This document shows positions 59,235 to 64,000 of a stretch of DNA of 64,000 nt, in pieces (position 1 is the first letter of the stretch; the number at the start of each line of letters is the position of its first letter). Made by a program: the position numbers and the translations under genes. Source of the DNA: Aphidius gifuensis (Eukaryota > Arthropoda > Insecta > Hymenoptera > Braconidae); the NCBI RefSeq assembly GCF_014905175.1, contig NC_057790.1, forward strand, positions 20,052,469 through 20,116,468, read 5' to 3'. The notes below the pieces were generated by a model. That model was not told the DNA's origin, did no database searches, and worked only from the letters and a program-made list of their open reading frames with translations.

Positions 59235-61048
59235 TTATTTAGTGTTATTTATTTGGTCTTCTGGAAGCCATATGTCAGATGTACAATCACCACCAGGATA
59301 TCTAAATAAATTAAAGTAATAAATGTCAATTTAATTTTTGAATTAATAAAAATATTTAAAATTATATAATAACCTGATTTCATGAGCAAGAAGAATGTCA
59401 TTTTTATCAGCTCCAAAATCAACAAGAAAATTTTTATCCAATGTTAAACCACCATTAACAATATCAATATCAAGTTTTACCATTGTCGATCCATTTCTAA
59501 TGTAAAAAAGAAGCTTGTTAATAAATTAATTACATGATTATAATTTATTTATATAAATTAATTACGTGTTTGATCAACTTACAGAACATGATCAGGATAA
59601 AATTGTTTATCCCAAGGTTTAAAAATTGATGTTGTTATGTATAATCTACGTCCATCAAGACTCAATTGAAACATTTGTGGTGAACCATATAATCTACGAT
59701 TTTTAATAAATGTTGCTTTTGGTGATTTATCAAGTTCATCATCTTTTGTAACGCGAATCTTTGAATCTTCAAGTATTAAACCACCTAAAAATATTTGACC
59801 AACTAATATTGGTTTTGCACGATTTGTTATGTCATACTGTCTTACATCACCATGTAGCCAATTATTAAAATACAAATATTTATCATCAAGGCTTATTAAA
59901 ATATCAGATATCATTCCTGGTAAATTAGAATCAAGCCAACCATCAACTTTTTTAGATGGTACATCAATTACTTTTTCAGCTTTCCATTGTCCATTTGATT
60001 CTTTAAAAAATCTAAATACATTTGATGATACAGCACAGCCAACAAAACCCTCAGCAGCTTTTGGATCATGAAGAAATCTTATTTCCAATGGTGTTATTCC
60101 TTCATCACCAAGATTAATAACTTGTTGTAATTTTTTTTCTTTCCAAGAATAAATATTTAAACTTCTACCATAAACATCTGTTCCAAAAAAAAAACAAATA
60201 AATAATTTAATAATTGTTAAGAGTAGATAATTGATAAATTGTCTTGAGCATAATAATTACTTGTATCAGCTGGATCCTCAATATGAAAACCTTGCTTAAA
60301 TATTTTTGGTACACCCCATTCAGTTGAAATAAGAACATCATGATATGGCTGATACCAAAAATCATATCCAAATTTTGCTTTTTCATTTCCTTTTGTCCAG
60401 CTTCCTTTAACCTCTAAACTTTCACTATCAATACATAAAAAATCACCAAGTGCATCACCATTTGGTTTTCCCATTGTTGAAATAATAATTTCACCAGTTG
60501 GTGAACAATGAGTTGTATGTGGTGTTGATAAACCATATTTATGCATTTCATTTGGTTCTAATATTTTTTTAATAAATGGTAATTTTTCATTTTTTGTATC
60601 AATAAAATATACACGATCAGACATTAAACCAGGTAATACAAGTGTATCACGAAGACGTTTTGAATCATGACAACTGCTACAAATATTCCAACCACTGTGA
60701 TGAAGCTCATCACCAACATATGGCATTCTTAGCTTGTGAATAATCTATACAATATTTTAAAATAAAAAAACAATTTAACAAATTTATTATCAACTTTTTA
60801 AAATATTTATTTACCTGTGTATAAGTGGAACTTTCTGGATCAACATCAATTGTTGCAAGAACATCTGGCTTGTTGTCATCAGTATGAACACAAGCAACGT
60901 ATAAAATTTTTTCTCTTGGTGCATTTATTGCTACTTTTGGACTTTTATAACCAGGTCCACAACCAGTACAATCTATTCAACAGAAATTTAATTAATTTAT
61001 ATTAAACAATAATCATCATAATGACTTACCTTTTGTTGATGTCGTCAT
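59235..61048 (-). CDS. Selenium-binding protein 1 family / methanethiol oxidase
   Basis: Exons: 61030-61048, 60815-60972, 60261-60744, 59583-60177, 59374-59496 and 59235-59301, joined in frame. The start MTTSTKDCTGCGPGYKSP, then AINAPREKILYV, DELHHSGWN followed by CSSC, HTTHCSPTGEI, FGYDFWYQPYHDVLISTEWG, VYGRSL, LEIRFLHDPKA and the end YPGGDCTSDIW match SELENBP1. The family's Cys-x-x-Cys and His residues (copper site in the human methanethiol oxidase) are present. The length, about 480 residues, is normal. It oxidises methanethiol to hydrogen sulfide, formaldehyde and hydrogen peroxide in characterised members; cytosolic, no signal peptide. The C terminus carries an extra LPEDQINNTK beyond the usual SDIWI end. 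Confidence 0.9.
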
Positions 61049-61566
61049 ATTTATTTTATATTTATTTTTAATAAAACTAATGTGGCACTAACTTGTTGTT
61101 GTACAATCTACTGTCACGATAAATACCGTTATGATTTCTCGTTTTTTTAATTTTTTTTTTTAACTTATTGGCTTGAAAAACAAGATAAGTTTGATGATGA
61201 TAATGATGTCGGTGATGTCAGTGATGGTGGTGGGAGTTGATAAGTCATTATCATACTATATTATTAATGTGTTAATATTATATTATATAAATTATTTAAT
61301 TTACTTTCTTTTGGATTGTCATATGTGTTTCTTTTTTTTTTTTTGGCCCCATTTTGTAATTGTGGTTTTTCTGGATTAATAATTTTATATTTTTCAAGAC
61401 AAATATTTTATGAAAATATTATTATTAATTTTAATTATTCGTTATATATTAATTTATGTAAATAATTATTTTTTTTTAATCAATTTTTTTGTGTTTTTTA
61501 TGTTAAATTTTATCTCAATTCCAAAAGTCCAATATGATTTATACTTAAATTGATAATTATATTTTT
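61049..61566. other. Upstream region of the selenium-binding protein gene
   Basis: Contains a direct GATGATGATAATGATGTC-like simple repeat near 61190-61230. It is the 3' flank of the small membrane protein gene. No other gene. Confidence 0.4.
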
Positions 61567-61881
61567 TTAAATAATTGTATCAGTATTTGTGGGATTTTTA
61601 AAAATAATATTTTTATCTTTTTCCTCATTTTTATGATAAACACAATCAATTAATTTTTCACGATGTAAAATAATTAATTTTTTAAATCTATTTTTAGCTA
61701 TTTCTGTTTGTGTATTAATTGCATCTAATCCAGCATCTAATTTGTCCAAATTTCTGCTCATATTAGCCATCATTTGTAAAATAATATCACTACGTTTAGC
61801 TTTGCCAATAAAATTGACAATTAAAATAACTCCAATCATGACAGTTATTGCAACAAAACCTTTCTGAAGAATCATTTGCAT
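61567..61881 (-). CDS. Small single-pass membrane protein, unknown
   Basis: An uninterrupted frame of 104 residues if started at 61881 (MQMILQKGF); an in-frame ATG at 61944 would add 21 lysine-rich residues. Residues 7-25 are a hydrophobic helix (FVAITVMIGVILIVNF), followed by a basic/amphipathic helix (NMSRNLDKLDAGLDAI) and a charged tail. I do not recognise the family; the pattern of one N-terminal transmembrane helix plus a short coiled-coil is like small organelle or mitochondrial membrane factors. A GC-richer promoter-like island lies upstream at 62040-62230. It could also be a chance frame, though codon use is even and the helix pattern coherent. Confidence 0.45.
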   Translation of the reverse strand: MQMILQKGFVAITVMIGVILIVNFIGKAKRSDIILQMMANMSRNLDKLDAGLDAINTQTEIAKNRFKKLIILHREKLIDCVYHKNEEKDKNIIFKNPTNTDTII

Positions 61882-62666
61882 TTTATAAACATTTTTTTTT
61901 TTTTTTTTTTGATACAATGGATCAACTTGCATCAAACTAATCAACTCACAAGGTCAATCAATTAATTCGATTCTTTAATTTTAAATTTCGAATATAATTA
62001 AATACACTCTGTTGATATTTCTATGAATTTATTTAAATTATTTTAACATTTTGCAAATGCTTAACTTGTTGATCATCATTCTTAGGCATTGTAAAAATTT
62101 TTCCCCAAGTCATACACGTGGGTGTATAGCTGACGTTATCACCGGGGATGGGCATTTCTTGTTGACATTTAATTCTGCGCTTACTCCAATCAATAATCAA
62201 ATAAATATTGTCCTGCGCTCTTACTCACATTGCTTTGTTTTTTGTTATAAATAATTTACAAACTATTATTATTATTTTGACTAATTTTTTCTTTTTTTTT
62301 TATTCAATTCCTCGAGATTCATTGTTTATTTTATTTTAAGTAACATCTTTGATTTTCATACAATATATAAAACTATCAATATTAAAAAAAAAAAAAAAAA
62401 AAAAACTATTTTAATTTCTGACCTTTTGAATTCTTATAAAATACTGTTCAGGTAAATTTTCGTATTTTTTTTTTTTTTGACGATTATTTTATTATTATTA
62501 GTTTTTTTTTTTTTTTTTTCTTTTTATTTTAATGTCTTGCCTTTTTTTTTTTTTAAAGTTACACGACGACTAATATTTAAATATTTTTTTTTTTGTGATA
62601 AAGCTAAATAATTTTTTTTTTATCAGTAAAAAAAAATGTAGATTATACAAAAAATGTAAAAAAAAT
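61882..62666. other. Promoter-like island and AT-rich spacer before the SLC26 gene
   Basis: 62040-62230 is of higher complexity, with CACGTGGGTG at about 62116 and TGACGTTATC at about 62132, suitable as a promoter for the small membrane protein on the minus strand. The remainder is homopolymer-rich 3' flank of the SLC26 gene. Confidence 0.4.
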
Positions 62667-64000
62667 TTAGCTTGCGGCAGTGGCTGGTAATAAAGCTGTT
62701 CGAACTTCACTAAGTTCATGGTAACTTGTATGTGAAGGACGATGAGTTAATTCAATACTTGAATGTGACAATGTATCACCATTTAAGTCTTTTTTTGATG
62801 GCAATTTTCGACAGGATTTATCTGTAATTAAAAAATTAATATAAACAATATCTTTTATATTTATTTAAAAAAATAATTATGAAATTAAATTACCTCCACT
62901 ACGATATAAAATATATGATAGTTCATCTTGAGTTGAAACATGCTGAAAATCTTCACCACAAGCACCACGTAATACAGCAACAACATCTGATCGTGGATTA
63001 AAAAAATAAAGACCTTGTTTACGTGTATTAAATTCGTCAATTAACGCAGCAATACCCTGTAATTTATTATCATTAAATTAATTGAATAAATGAATGAAAA
63101 AATAGTTGAATAATTATTAACCTTGGCTGCAGTAAAATCAGCTCCAAGTACATATCTGCAATCAACAACAACTGGTAATTGACTTGAGCCCTCTTTAACA
63201 CCAGCATGACCAACAAATTGTTTGATAAAATCAACAGCAGGAAAATATAAACTATTACCAGGTGTAACAAGTAAATATTCTGTTCCTGAATTTGTCTGTA
63301 ATTAATAATAAAATAATTATATTCAATATGAAATTATTTAAATTAAATATAATAAAAAATATATATATATAAATACCAAGCATTTTTCAACGTGTATAGT
63401 TGGTCTTGCTGATGGATATAATAAAAACATAAGATTAATACCAACACCAACAAGTATACCATACTCAACACCAATAACAAGACATAAAAAAAAAGTTGCA
63501 AACATTGGTATTAAATCTTTTTTGCTTGATCTCCACATGAGTTTAACAACTTCATATTCAATCATGTAAATAACTGCTGATATAATAACAGCTGCTAGAG
63601 AAGCTAAAAACAAAAAATAGAACAATTAATTTTAAATTAACAAAATAATATATGTTTAATTAAGTAAATTATATTAACCTTTTGGTATATAATAAAAATA
63701 AGGTGTAAGTAAACTAAGTGCCAATATAATAAGTACACCTGTATATAAACCAGACATTGGAGTTTTAACACCACTTGCATGATTAACAGCTGATCTACTA
63801 AATGATCCAGTAACTGGCATTGCTCTTGCACATGAACCAAGTACATTACAAAGACCAAGAGTTAATAATTCTTGTGTTGCATCAACACTTGCACCATTTG
63901 CAAATGCTTTTGCAATTGCAACATTACCCAGTACAGCAATAATTGGTACTAAAAAAATTGCTGGACCAAGTTCACTACACATTTCTAAAAATCCAAGTTC
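62667..64000 (-). CDS. SLC26-family anion transporter (SLC26A11-like), C-terminal part
   Basis: Exons seen: 63679-64000 (continues past the edge), 63377-63603, 63122-63295, 62894-63056 and 62667-62821. The protein part shows the late transmembrane segments (ELGPAIFLVPIIAVLGNVAI, then AKAFA; GSCARAMPVTGSFSRSAVNHASG; FFLCLVIGVEYGILVGVG) and a STAS domain (YLLVTPGNSLYFPAVDF, then VVVDCRYVLGADFTAAKGI). GSFSRSAVN is the SLC26/SulP signature. The best fit among SLC26 members is the sodium-independent sulfate transporter SLC26A11. Substrates in the family are sulfate, chloride and oxalate. The tail ends in a Ser/Thr-rich segment (LLPATAAS). Confidence 0.88.

Noticed and set aside
62051..62254. Plus-strand frame of 67 residues over the promoter-like island
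   Set aside because: No domain, no conserved pattern, and it overlaps a likely promoter for the minus-strand gene.

Overview
The window is eukaryotic nuclear DNA from an insect. Genes are split by many short, very AT-rich introns with GT/AG borders, and long A/T homopolymers fill the spaces. The extreme AT bias, tandem families of secreted proteins and a trio of secreted fatty-acid-binding proteins suggest an aphid-parasitoid braconid (Aphidiinae, such as Aphidius or Lysiphlebus). That is an inference; no marker gene proves it.

Left part (1-9.8 kb): a minus-strand gene with a signal peptide and at least three and a half tandem YWTD beta-propeller modules runs off the left edge. It is followed by three secreted FABP-like genes, two in tandem on minus and one divergent on plus.

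Middle (10.6-35.4 kb): three plus-strand DEAD-box helicases of the DDX5/DDX17 (p68/Rm62) group. They share a core but have different tails (RS/RGG; Q/N-rich; G-rich). Two of them carry an unannotated premature-stop cassette in the same long intron, and the third has a start codon split by an intron. Between the second and third lie a largely gene-free AT-rich stretch, a small cysteine-rich secreted protein, and a 4.6-kb nested palindrome built of 124-bp tandem repeats in opposite orientations (foldback-like).

36.6-50.2 kb: a TEX47-like gene sits tail-to-tail with a tandem array of five astacin zinc metalloproteases on minus. One duplication unit carries a chimeric fragment joining an exon of the third helicase to the last exon of the TEX47-like gene, which records how the array grew. 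The array ends at a divergent mitochondrial thiamine pyrophosphate carrier. A secreted protein of unknown function follows, and then a stray two-exon astacin remnant.

Right part (50.4-64 kb): housekeeping and ciliary genes: a CFAP100-like coiled-coil protein (plus), ARL4 GTPase, selenium-binding protein/methanethiol oxidase, a small membrane protein, and the 3' part of an SLC26 (SLC26A11-like) anion transporter, the last four on minus. No rRNA, tRNA or CRISPR was seen. Exon borders were read by eye from splice signals and frame continuity and have not been checked against transcripts.
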